NCBI RefSeq assembly: GCF_015209725.1
Contig: NZ_CP063656.1
Location: forward strand, 2,773,001 to 2,837,000
Source of the DNA: Lysobacter ciconiae
Lineage (GTDB): Bacteria > Pseudomonadota > Gammaproteobacteria > Xanthomonadales > Xanthomonadaceae
Length of the DNA stretch: 64,000 nucleotides
Reading direction: 5' to 3'
Shown: positions 18,549 to 26,193 of the stretch, one piece after another
How positions within the stretch are numbered: position 1 is the first letter of the stretch
Layout of the letters: each line of letters starts with the position of its first letter
Made by a program: the position numbers and the translations under genes
Notes under the pieces: generated by a model
The model's database searches: none
The model's input: only the letters and a program-made list of their open reading frames with translations
Told to the model about the DNA's origin: nothing

Positions 18549-19982
18549 TCAGGCGATCGCGTGGCCCATCCAGGACAGCATCACGGTAGCGATTCCGAAG
18601 TAGATCAGGATGCCGATGCCATCGGCCAGCGAGGTGATCAGCGGGGAACTGGCCGAGGCCGGGTCGGCCTTGAACTTGTTCAGCAGGAACGGCAGCGACA
18701 TGCCCATGACGCTGCCGACCAGCACGATCAGCAGCATGGTCGTGGCCACCACCAGGGCAATCGCCGGGCCGCCGCGGAACAGGCCAATCGCGCTGACCGC
18801 GACGGCCATCGTCAGGCCCAGCAGGGTCGACACGACCAGTTCGCGCACCAGCATGCTGCCCCAGTCGCGCATTTCCACATCGCCAGTGGCCAGGGCGCGC
18901 ACCATCAGCGTGGCGGACTGCGCGCCCGCGTTGCCGCCACTGGCGATCAGCAGCGGCAGGAAGAACACCAGCGCCATGTTGGCGGCGATCAGGTCCTCGA
19001 AGTGGGCGATGCCCGCGCCCGAGAACAGGTTCGCGAACACCAGCAGCACCAGCCAGTACACGCGCTGGCGATACAGCAGGGACACCGTGGCGTCCTTCAT
19101 GCTCATCGTCAGCGTGCCCAGGGTACCGCCGGACTTGTGGAAGTCCTCGGTCGCCTCGGCCTCGGCCACGTCCATCGCGTCATCGGAGGTGACAATGCCG
19201 ACCATGCGCTCCTCGCGGTCGATGACCGGCAGGGCGATGAAGTCGTAACGGGCGATCTTGTTGGCCGCCTCGACCTGGTCGGCATCGACGTACACGGTGA
19301 CAGGGTTGGGCGCCATGACCTCCAGCACCGGGGTGTCCGGATCGGCCAGGATCAGGCGACGCAGGGTTGCCACGCCGATCAGGTGGCGGTCGTGGTCGAC
19401 CACGTAGGAGGTGTAGATCGTCTCCTTGTCCGGCGCGACCCGGCGCAGTTCGGCGATCGCCTGGCCCGCGGTCAGGTCCGGGGTCAGGGTCGCGTACTCG
19501 GAGGTCATCAGCGCGCCGACGCTGTCGCGCGGGTAGCTGGCCAGGCGCCGGATGTCGTCGCGCTCGGCCTGCGCCAGCGCCGGCAGCAACCGCTCGCGGC
19601 GGTCCGCCGGCAGGGTGTTGAACAGGTCCACGCGCTCGTCGGCGGACATCAGGTTGAGCAGTTCCAGCACCTGCGGGCGCGGCATGCCGGCGACCAGCTC
19701 GGTCTGCAGCTCCAATGGCAGGTAGCCGAACAGCAGCGCGAGCTGGTCGGCGGTGATCAGCGGCAGCACCTGTGCCTGCTGCTCGGGCTCCAGGCGGGTG
19801 AGCACGTCGGCCAGGTCGGCGGCCAGGACATCAGCCAGTTCGCCGCGCAGCGACTCGCCTTTGCCGTGCGCCAGTTCCGCGGCGATCGCCTCGGCAACGA
19901 GGTCGGCGTCGAAGTTGCCCTCCGCGTCGGCCCGGTACAGGAGGCGGGTGTCGGGCTTTTTCTTCTTCTTGAGGTTGATCAC
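18549..19982 (-). CDS. mgtE: Magnesium transporter MgtE
   Basis: A 477-residue Mg2+ channel. An N-terminal superhelical domain (about residues 30-160) and paired CBS domains (about 165-290; SVGALMTSEYATLTPD and VLEVMAPNPVTVYVDAD) precede five membrane helices. In the membrane part, ASGGNAGAQSATLMVRALATGD is the conserved selectivity and first periplasmic region, and PASASSPLITSLADGIGI is the conserved last-helix block. It starts with GTG behind CGGAGG. A run KKKKK at residues 5-9 is notable. The 237-base leader upstream shows no Mg riboswitch that can be recognised by eye. Confidence 0.94.
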   Translation of the reverse strand: MINLKKKKKPDTRLLYRADAEGNFDADLVAEAIAAELAHGKGESLRGELADVLAADLADVLTRLEPEQQAQVLPLITADQLALLFGYLPLELQTELVAGMPRPQVLELLNLMSADERVDLFNTLPADRRERLLPALAQAERDDIRRLASYPRDSVGALMTSEYATLTPDLTAGQAIAELRRVAPDKETIYTSYVVDHDRHLIGVATLRRLILADPDTPVLEVMAPNPVTVYVDADQVEAANKIARYDFIALPVIDREERMVGIVTSDDAMDVAEAEATEDFHKSGGTLGTLTMSMKDATVSLLYRQRVYWLVLLVFANLFSGAGIAHFEDLIAANMALVFFLPLLIASGGNAGAQSATLMVRALATGDVEMRDWGSMLVRELVVSTLLGLTMAVAVSAIGLFRGGPAIALVVATTMLLIVLVGSVMGMSLPFLLNKFKADPASASSPLITSLADGIGILIYFGIATVMLSWMGHAIA

Positions 19983-20219
19983 GGGGTGCCTCCGGAAGTC
20001 GCGAATGAGGCGACCACGGAAGCGGGCAGCGCCGGCTTACCGGATCGCTGCAGGCTCCACGTACCGCCAGGGACGCGCGCGGTCCATGGTGTAGGGGAAA
20101 GTTCCAGGTTGACTCGGTCTGTCCACGTTGCGGGCATGGCCGGAGGAAACGGGCCCCGGCAGCCGCCGAAGTCTAGGAAGCGCCACCGCCGGGGTCAACC
20201 GGCGCGCGACCTGCGACGT

Positions 20220-22109
20220 TCAGGCGACCCGGTGCCGGCGCGCGCCCACCAGGTGCACCAGCAGCAACGAGATCGCCGCCGGCGTCATGCCGGGGATGCG
20301 CTGGGCCTGACCGACCGTCTGCGGCCGCACCTGCTCCAGCTTGCCGGCCAGCTCGACCGACAGACCGTGCACCCGGCCGTAGTCGAAATCCCCGGCGATC
20401 GGCGTGGTTTCGTGGCGGAGCTGGCGCGCGATCTCCGCGTTCTGCCGGTCCAGGTAGCCGGCGTACTTCACCCCGATCTGGACCTGCTCGGCGACCGCGG
20501 GATCGGCCACGCCCGGACCCAGCGAGGGCACCGCGACCAGCCGGGCGTAGTCGATCTCAGGGCGCTTCAGCAGGTCCCGCGCGCTGGTCTCGCGGCTGAG
20601 CTCGATCCCCAGCCCGCCGGCGACCTCGTTGCCCAAGGCGTTGCCCGGCGACATCCAGATCGCGCCGAGCCGGGCGTTCTCCGCCTCGATCGCGTCGCGC
20701 TTGGCGGCGAACGCGTTCCAGCGCGCATCGTCGACCAGCCCAAGCTCGCGCCCGATTGCGGTCAGGCGCAGGTCGGCGTTGTCCTCGCGCAGCTGCAGGC
20801 GGTATTCGGCGCGGCTGGTGAACATCCGGTAGGGCTCGGTGGTGCCGTGGGTGATCAGGTCATCCACCAGCACGCCGATGTAGGCCTCGTCGCGGCGCGG
20901 GCACCAGCCCTCGTGGCCCTGCACCTGCCGCGCCGCGTTGACGCCGGCCAGCAGGCCCTGTGCGGCGGCCTCCTCATACCCGGTGGTGCCGTTGATCTGG
21001 CCGGCGAAGAACAGCCCCTGCACCGCCTTGGTCTCCAGGCTCGCCTTCAGGCCGCGCGGGTCGAAATAGTCGTACTCGATCGCGTAGCCGGCGCGGGTGA
21101 GATGGGCGTTCTCGAAGCCGCGGATCGAGCGCACCAGCTCCAGTTGCACGTCAAAGGGCAGCGAGGTGGAAATCCCGTTGGGGTAGATCTCCGTCACGCC
21201 CAGACCTTCGGGTTCGACAAAAATCTGATGGCTGGCCTTCTCGGCAAAGCGCACCACCTTGTCCTCGATGGACGGGCAGTAACGCGGACCGATGCCGTCG
21301 ATCTGGCCGGTGTAGAGCGGCGAGCGGTCCAGCGCGCCACGGATGATCTCGTGGGTGCGCTCGCAGGTCTCGGCGATCCAGCACGAGACCTGGCGCGGGT
21401 GGTCATCGCGCGAGCCCATGAACGACATCACCGGGCGCGGGTCATCGCCGGGCTGCTCGACCATGACCGAGTAGTCCAGGCTGCGGCCGTCGATGCGCGG
21501 CGGGGTGCCGGTCTTCAGCCGGTCGACCACGAAGGGACCCTCGCGCAGGCGCGCTGCCAGGGTGGCCGACGGTGGATCGCCGACCCGGCCGCCGGCGTGC
21601 GTGGTCAGGCCGACATGGATCTTGCCGGCGAGGAAGGTCCCGGCCGTGAGCACGACCGCGGGCGCGCGGAATCGCAACCCGGCCTGCGTGGTCACGCCGC
21701 GCACCTGGCCGGCATCGAAGTCGATATCGTCCACCGCGGACTGGAACACCGTCAGCCCCGGCTGGCGCTCGACCGCCGCGCGGATGAAGGCGCGATAGAG
21801 GCTGCGGTCGGCCTGGCAGCGCGTCGCCCGTACCGCCGGTCCCTTGCTCGCATTGAGCCGGCGCCACTGGATCCCCGCGGCGTCGGCCGCATGCGCCATC
21901 ACCCCGCCCAACGCATCGATCTCGCGCACCAGATGGCCCTTGCCGATGCCGCCGATGGCCGGATTGCAGCTCATCGCACCGATGGTCTCGATGTTGTGGG
22001 TCAGCAGCAGCGTGCGTGCACCGGCACGCGCGGCTGCCAGCGCCGCTTCGGTACCAGCGTGGCCGCCGCCGACCACGATGACGTCATATTGGTAGAAGTC
22101 GTTTTTCAT
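20220..22109 (-). CDS. mnmG: tRNA uridine-5-carboxymethylaminomethyl modification enzyme MnmG (GidA)
   Basis: The 629-residue length equals that of E. coli MnmG. With MnmE it builds the cmnm5 group on the wobble uridine of tRNA, using FAD, NADH and methylene-THF. The FAD dinucleotide fold VIVVGGGHAGTEAALAAARAG is at the N-terminus. Further blocks are SCNPAIGGIGKGHLVREIDALGG (GidA signature 1), the flavin-site region TPPRIDGRSLDYSVM, and INGTTGYEEAAAQGLLAG-type residues (signature 2). The start at MKNDFYQYD is chosen because 20 residues of an upstream frame have no homology. Confidence 0.96.
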   Translation of the reverse strand: MKNDFYQYDVIVVGGGHAGTEAALAAARAGARTLLLTHNIETIGAMSCNPAIGGIGKGHLVREIDALGGVMAHAADAAGIQWRRLNASKGPAVRATRCQADRSLYRAFIRAAVERQPGLTVFQSAVDDIDFDAGQVRGVTTQAGLRFRAPAVVLTAGTFLAGKIHVGLTTHAGGRVGDPPSATLAARLREGPFVVDRLKTGTPPRIDGRSLDYSVMVEQPGDDPRPVMSFMGSRDDHPRQVSCWIAETCERTHEIIRGALDRSPLYTGQIDGIGPRYCPSIEDKVVRFAEKASHQIFVEPEGLGVTEIYPNGISTSLPFDVQLELVRSIRGFENAHLTRAGYAIEYDYFDPRGLKASLETKAVQGLFFAGQINGTTGYEEAAAQGLLAGVNAARQVQGHEGWCPRRDEAYIGVLVDDLITHGTTEPYRMFTSRAEYRLQLREDNADLRLTAIGRELGLVDDARWNAFAAKRDAIEAENARLGAIWMSPGNALGNEVAGGLGIELSRETSARDLLKRPEIDYARLVAVPSLGPGVADPAVAEQVQIGVKYAGYLDRQNAEIARQLRHETTPIAGDFDYGRVHGLSVELAGKLEQVRPQTVGQAQRIPGMTPAAISLLLVHLVGARRHRVA

Positions 22110-22277
22110 GTCGCCAACCAGGCAGGCGGGGTACGCCGTGGACGCGAAGGACGCCGAAACCGGCGCCAACGCAGGGAGGGAATTGTACGCCGATCAAGCA
22201 CTTGCCACGAAAACCGGCGCGGATTGAGCGGAGTCAAAGGCCGTTGCCGCGAGACCGATTTTGCCTCGCCGTCAACC

Positions 22278-22293
22278 TTGGCACGCTTCGTGC
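22278..22293 (+). promoter_or_regulatory. Sigma-54-like -24/-12 promoter
   Basis: TTGGCACG, four bases, GTGC gives GG at 22280-22281 and GC at 22292-22293 with exactly ten bases between, as in the RpoN consensus TGGCACG-N4-TTGC. It points rightward into a gene-free stretch that ends in a strong terminator about 110 bases on, so it may drive a small RNA. The match has one departure (G for T in TTGC). Confidence 0.45.
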
Positions 22294-22304
22294 GTTATCA
22301 CTCC

Positions 22305-22417
22305 TGCACCCAACGGGGCAGGCGCCAGGCGCCGGTCGGGATTGGAACAGGGCCGACCATGCGCCCGTCGGGGAAGCACCAGGGTCGAATGTCGGGGGAC
22401 ATTCGGCCCTTTTTTTT
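22305..22417 (+). ncRNA. Candidate small RNA, about 113 nt
   Basis: The predicted start is about 12 bases after the sigma-54-like GC element. The segment can fold into a hairpin in which GGCGC (22328-22332) plus GGTCGG (22334-22339) pairs with CCGACC (22353-22358) plus GCGCC (22361-22365). Its loop is ATTGGAACAG and exposes a GGA, the core of CsrA/RsmA sites. It ends in a 12-base terminator stem and eight T. No reading frame is convincing. Transcription is inferred from the promoter and terminator bracketing only, and no named RNA family is recognised. Confidence 0.4.
22382..22417 (+). terminator. Strong Rho-independent terminator in an otherwise gene-free region
   Basis: Twelve pairs (22382-22393 with 22398-22409, one of them G-U), loop GGGG, then TTTTTTTT at 22410-22417. 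The direction is rightward, and no rightward gene lies between mnmG, which is leftward, and this site. The stem core GAATGTC/GACATTC is the same word found in the repeats at 17.4-17.6 kb. Confidence 0.85.
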
Positions 22418-22530
22418 ATCCTCTCGATGCCCTTCGTCACACTCTGCGCGAGACTTTGGGCAGGGGAGCGGCTGCGTGCGCGCTCGCCATCCATTCGGCG
22501 CTTTTTGCGCATGACGCGGGCCGGAATGAC

Positions 22531-22555
22531 GAAAGCCCCGCGTGGCGGGGCTTTC
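22531..22555 (-). terminator. Perfect 11-bp hairpin, probable terminator of the lipoprotein gene
   Basis: GAAAGCCCCGC (22531-22541), loop GTG, GCGGGGCTTTC (22545-22555). The A-rich/T-rich stem ends are common in terminators of this family. It lies about 150 bases downstream of the leftward lipoprotein gene and could also act on rightward transcripts. Confidence 0.6.
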
Positions 22556-22568
22556 GGGTGTAGGCGCC

Positions 22569-22620
22569 GATGCCGGACAAGGGCGGAACAGGGGGGATCC
22601 GAGATTCCTTGTCGGGCATC
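22569..22620. repeat. Long imperfect hairpin (14-bp arms, one mismatch)
   Basis: Bases 22569-22582 pair with 22607-22620 at 13 of 14 positions (GATGCC.GACAAGG type arms), and the 24-base interior can form a short inner stem. It lies directly downstream of the lipoprotein gene. It may be a mRNA 3'-end stabiliser, part of the terminator region, or a REP-like element. Confidence 0.5.
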
Positions 22621-22702
22621 AGCATGGAAGCGGTAACTGATTACGTCGCATTGCGACGTTGTTTGTCAATAGCTGGCCCGCAGTGCCGGCCGGAAGCGCC
22701 GG

Positions 22703-23275
22703 CTATTCGACTTCGCGGGAGGTGCGCGCACGTTCGATCATCCGGTCGGAACGCGAGTTGCGCGACCCCTGGCTGGGAGGCGGCGCGGCGGGGCGGCTGG
22801 GCATCGCGGCCGGGCGCGGCTGCGCCGGAACCGGGTTGCGAATCACCGCCGAGCTCGGCCGGTTGCCGGCCGGCGGCGTGGACCGCTGGATGCGCTCGCG
22901 CTGCAGGCGCTCGTAGTCGCGCCACGGCGCACGGTCGTTGCGTCCACCCGTGGGTGGGCGGTAGTCGTGATTGCCGCCATGGTGATTGCCATGCCCCGGG
23001 CGCACGATCACCACCGGCGGCCGGTAGTAACCGCCGCCATAGCCATAGCCGGGGTAGCCGTATCCCGGGTAGCGGTAGCCCGGGTAGCCATAGCGGTAGT
23101 TCAGGCTGCCGTAATACCCGGGATAGCGGTAATTGTCGTAGTAGCTGTCGTGGTAGCGATAGGTGGTGGACGGCTGGCCGTAGTAGTAGCCGCCGCTGTC
23201 GTATTGGTAGCCGCTGCTGACGCAACCGCCCAACAGGCCGATCGCGAGCGCGGGGAGCAGGATTTTGCGGAACAT
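22703..23275 (-). CDS. Tyr/Gly-rich lipoprotein of unknown function
   Basis: A 190-residue protein with a lipoprotein signal, MFRKILLPALAIGLLGGC, whose lipobox LGGC would give a lipidated Cys at residue 18. Residues about 20-90 are low complexity, with repeating YPGYRYPGYGYPGYGYGG units encoded by tandem 12-15-base DNA repeats. A basic, Pro/Arg-rich tail follows and ends in a predicted helix (SDRMIERARTSREVE). It has no recognised domain. The start at MFRK has GGGGGA upstream; a frame ten residues longer is less likely. A cell-envelope or surface role is all that can be inferred. Confidence 0.75.
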   Translation of the reverse strand: MFRKILLPALAIGLLGGCVSSGYQYDSGGYYYGQPSTTYRYHDSYYDNYRYPGYYGSLNYRYGYPGYRYPGYGYPGYGYGGGYYRPPVVIVRPGHGNHHGGNHDYRPPTGGRNDRAPWRDYERLQRERIQRSTPPAGNRPSSAVIRNPVPAQPRPAAMPSRPAAPPPSQGSRNSRSDRMIERARTSREVE

Positions 23276-23295
23276 GCGTGGATCCCCCATTGATT

Positions 23296-23326
23296 GTTGA
23301 ACCATACTCGGCTATAGCCGTTGAAC
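23296..23326. promoter_or_regulatory. Palindrome flanked by GTTGAAC direct repeats in a divergent promoter region
   Basis: GTTGAAC occurs at 23296-23302 and 23320-23326, bracketing the perfect 12-base palindrome CGGCTATAGCCG (23309-23320). The site lies 21 bases upstream of the lipoprotein gene and 70 bases upstream of the dehydratase. TATAGC could be a -10 element, and the repeats could be regulator sites. Confidence 0.4.
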
Positions 23327-23395
23327 TAGCCCTTAATCCTTCGCGCCGCATAAACACGGCCGCCGGCGCCCACCACTTGGGCTACGCTTGTCGCC

Positions 23396-24403
23396 ATGAA
23401 CAACGCCGACACTGCCCAGACCCCCGCCAAGCCGCACGCCGCGCCGGACTTCGACGCCGTGCTGACCGCCGCTTCGCGCATTGCACCGCACATCAACCCT
23501 ACCCCGGTGCTGCACGCCCGCACCCTGGACGCGATCGCCGGCTGCCGGCTGCTGTTCAAGTGCGAGAACCTCCAGCGCGCGGGCTCGTTCAAGTTCCGCG
23601 GCGCGTGCAATGCGGTGTTCTCGCTGACCGACGCCCAGGCTGCCAATGGCGTGGTCACCCAGAGCTCGGGCAACCACGGCGGCGCGGTGGCGCTGGCGTG
23701 CCGCGAGCGCGGCATCGCGGCCACCGTCGTGGTTCCGCGCGGTGCCTCGCGGGTCAAGCTGGCGGCGATGGAAAGCTACGGCGCGCGCATTGTTCCCTGC
23801 GAGCCCACCCAGGCCTCGCGCGACGAGGTCACCGCGCGCGTTGTGGAAGAGACCGGCGCGGTCCTGGTTCACCCGTTCAACGATGCGCGGGTCATCGCCG
23901 GCCAGGGCACGGCCACCCTGGAGATGCTGCGCTTCGCTCCCGACATCGACACCGTCGTGGTGCCGGTCAGCGGGGGCGGTCTGATTTCCGGCACCGCCCT
24001 GGCCGCCCTGGGCGTCGATCCGTCGATCCAGGTGTATGGCGCCGAGCCCGCCGGCGCGCGCGATGCCCACGATTCGCTCAAGCAGGGCGAGCGCATCACC
24101 GGCCGGGTCGCCGACACCGTGTGCGACGGGCTTCGAGCCGAGCTGGGAACCCTCACCTATCCGCTGGTGCGCCAGCTGGTGCGCGACATCCTGCTGGTGG
24201 AAGACACGCAGACCGTCGATGCCATGCTGCTGGTATGGGAGCGGATGAAGCTGGTGATCGAGCCCTCCGCGGCGATCGGCCTCGCCGCGGTGCTGGCAAA
24301 CCCCGGGCAGTTTGCCGGTCGCACGGTCGGCATCGTGCTGTCGGGCGGCAACATCGACCTGTACGAGCTGTCGGAGCTGCTGTCGCTCGCGTCGCGCGGC
24401 TGA
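23396..24403 (+). CDS. PLP-dependent threonine/serine dehydratase (serine racemase-like)
   Basis: A 335-residue fold-type II PLP enzyme. The Schiff-base lysine is in RAGSFKFRGACNA, the substrate loop is SSGNHGGAVALA, the phosphate-binding loop is VSGGGLISGTALA and the C-terminal cofactor block is LSGGNIDLYEL. It has no regulatory ACT domain, so it is of the catabolic (TdcB) or serine-racemase type, forming 2-oxobutyrate from threonine or pyruvate from serine. Substrate preference and possible racemase activity cannot be decided by eye. It is monocistronic and converges with the next gene. Confidence 0.86.
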   Translation: MNNADTAQTPAKPHAAPDFDAVLTAASRIAPHINPTPVLHARTLDAIAGCRLLFKCENLQRAGSFKFRGACNAVFSLTDAQAANGVVTQSSGNHGGAVALACRERGIAATVVVPRGASRVKLAAMESYGARIVPCEPTQASRDEVTARVVEETGAVLVHPFNDARVIAGQGTATLEMLRFAPDIDTVVVPVSGGGLISGTALAALGVDPSIQVYGAEPAGARDAHDSLKQGERITGRVADTVCDGLRAELGTLTYPLVRQLVRDILLVEDTQTVDAMLLVWERMKLVIEPSAAIGLAAVLANPGQFAGRTVGIVLSGGNIDLYELSELLSLASRG

Positions 24404-24414
24404 AGCGGGAGCGA

Positions 24415-25047
24415 TCAGCCGCCTGAGCGTGGCGTGGTGCCGAAAGCGATGGTCAGGTGGCCCAGCCCTTCGGCCAGCAACAGCCGGGCGACCGCCGCAC
24501 GCTTCGCCAGGGGCTGGGCATGCAGGTCGTCGAGCAGCCAGCGAATGGAACGGCAACGCGCCTGATGATCCGAGCCGTTCAGGCCCGCAACGAAACCATC
24601 ATTGAGCATCGCCGCGCGCACGCCGGCGGACTTCAGGCCCTGCCGGGCCGAGGCCTCGTCAAAGGGCTGCCGCGGCGACTGCATGGCGACAACGAACAGG
24701 TTCGCCACGGCGCCGGCAAAACGGCCGCTGTGCTCCGGCCCCAGCCGGTTGGCGACCTGATTGAAGGTCGCCAGGCTGCGCTCGGCGGCCGGGTCGAACA
24801 GCGGGCACAGCACCTCGGCCTCGCGCGGATCCGACAGGGTGGTCCGAGCGACCTGGAACAGCTGGTCGATCGCCGGGTCCGGGGCCCGCAGCAGCAGCTC
24901 GTGGCCGTCGGCGACCAGGGCTGACGGATCGAACCCCCATTGCTCGACGGCTGCGGCAGGCGATTGCTGCGCGCGCACCGGCATCAGGCTGGTGGCGATC
25001 AGCGTGGCGACGGAAACCACCGCGGCGAGGGTCATCGGATGGAACAT
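24415..25047 (-). CDS. Secreted protein of unknown function
   Basis: A 210-residue protein with a signal peptide (MFHPMTLAAVVSVATLIATSLMPVRAQQ, cleavage near ARA-QQ). The mature part is mostly helical, with two cysteines (in EVLCPLFDPAAERSL and HQARCRSIRWLLDDLHAQP) that could form a disulfide. No known domain is recognised. It overlaps nothing and converges with the dehydratase gene (11 bases apart). The ribosome site is weak, and the second Met (residue 5) may be the start. Confidence 0.65.
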   Translation of the reverse strand: MFHPMTLAAVVSVATLIATSLMPVRAQQSPAAAVEQWGFDPSALVADGHELLLRAPDPAIDQLFQVARTTLSDPREAEVLCPLFDPAAERSLATFNQVANRLGPEHSGRFAGAVANLFVVAMQSPRQPFDEASARQGLKSAGVRAAMLNDGFVAGLNGSDHQARCRSIRWLLDDLHAQPLAKRAAVARLLLAEGLGHLTIAFGTTPRSGG

Positions 25048-25131
25048 GGCGGGCGCTCACGGCTGTGCGGACAGAGCCCGAATTTAAGCATGCCGTGCTG
25101 AACCGCGGGCCCGTTCTGCGCCCGGCGACGC

Positions 25132-26148
25132 TCAGCCGCCGCGTTCGCTCCGCAGCGCCCGCACCGCTGGCGGGCTGCCCACCGCCGCGCGCGCGGCGAT
25201 CCAGCTGAACACCGCGATGCCCGCCATCACCACCAGCGCGCCGTACAGGGCGCGTCCCTGCGGCCAAGCCTCGCCCAGCAACAGCACACCCAGCACCGTC
25301 GCAAACAGGATCTCGGCGGCCTGCATGGCTTCGGTCGCGGCCAGCGCGGTGGGGTTGTTGCGGACCATGCCGGTGGCCTGGAAGAACAGCACCGTGGCGA
25401 TCACGCCCGCCCCCAGCGCCACCGCGGCGGCAAACCAGACCTGGTCCAGCGAAGGCGCCCCTGCCTCACCGGCCGCGAAGGCGGCGACCAGCCACCAGGC
25501 CGGCTGGCTGGCCAGGGTCAGTCCGAACACCCGCTGGGTGGCGTTGAGCTCCACCCCGCCGGAGGACGGTGCGACACGCTCCAAGTGCAACAGCAGGCCG
25601 CGGTTGCCCAGCGGATAGGCAACCGCGGCAACGGCGACACAGCCCAGCGCGATCCAGCCCTCGCGGTCCAGCCCGCCGTCGTCGACACCGAACTGCATCA
25701 TCAGCACGCCGGCAACCACGACCAGCCCCACCGCCAACGCCGGGCGCGGAATGCGGGCGCGCTCGTCGTTGTAGAGGAAGGGCGCGCAGAGCATGCCGGC
25801 GATCACGGTCAGCTGGAACGTGCCGGCCACCAGCCACGACGGCCCACTCGCGGCGGCGTAGCTGAGCCCAAGGTAGAAGATCACGAAGCCCACGGTGCTC
25901 CAGCCCAGCCACGGCAGCGGATGGGCGCGGATCGCGCGCCAGACCGGCCCCATGCCGCCCTGCCAGCGCATCAGCGGGACCATCAGCGGCAGGGTGATCA
26001 GGTAGCGCAGCGAGGCCGTCCACGCCCAGTGGCCGCCGCCGATCGCCGCCGCGCGGTTGAGCACGTAGGTGCAGGTGAAAAACAGCGCCGACAGCAGCGC
26101 GATCGCCACCGCCAGCAGGGCCCGGCGGCGCTGGGAGAGATCAGTCAT
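25132..26148 (-). CDS. EamA/EmrE-type multidrug-resistance efflux transporter family protein
   Basis: A 338-residue integral membrane protein with about ten hydrophobic helices in two halves, from residues 10-30 (LLAVAIALLSALFFTCTYVL) to the last (GALVVMAGIAVFSWIAARAA). The segment NNPTALAATEAMQAAEILFATVLGVLLLGE is the EamA-like block of the second half. It belongs to the drug/metabolite transporter superfamily (multidrug-resistance efflux subfamily). The substrate is unknown. It lies 45 bases downstream of bioC on the same strand and might be read through from the biotin operon. Confidence 0.78.
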   Translation of the reverse strand: MTDLSQRRRALLAVAIALLSALFFTCTYVLNRAAAIGGGHWAWTASLRYLITLPLMVPLMRWQGGMGPVWRAIRAHPLPWLGWSTVGFVIFYLGLSYAAASGPSWLVAGTFQLTVIAGMLCAPFLYNDERARIPRPALAVGLVVVAGVLMMQFGVDDGGLDREGWIALGCVAVAAVAYPLGNRGLLLHLERVAPSSGGVELNATQRVFGLTLASQPAWWLVAAFAAGEAGAPSLDQVWFAAAVALGAGVIATVLFFQATGMVRNNPTALAATEAMQAAEILFATVLGVLLLGEAWPQGRALYGALVVMAGIAVFSWIAARAAVGSPPAVRALRSERGG

Positions 26149-26193
26149 GCCGCGAATCTACGCCAAGCGGGCGGTGGCGGTCTTGCACGCCGC

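Larger units (their letters stand above)
22110..22702. other. Gene-free region of 593 bases with a candidate sRNA and hairpins
   Basis: No protein-coding gene can be supported between mnmG and the lipoprotein gene. What it holds: a sigma-54-like promoter (22278-22293), a structured segment with a terminator (22305-22417), a perfect 11-base hairpin (22531-22555) and a long imperfect hairpin (22569-22620). Each is listed separately. The remaining parts show nothing distinctive. Confidence 0.6.

Noticed and set aside
19983..20219. Possible Mg-sensing riboswitch ahead of mgtE
   Set aside because: No M-box elements or other conserved riboswitch core could be recognised; only ordinary GC-rich sequence is seen.
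18399..22514. 1371-codon open frame on the plus strand
   Set aside because: It is antisense to mgtE and mnmG, rich in Arg/Gln/Val/His with no domain, the usual shadow of high-GC genes.
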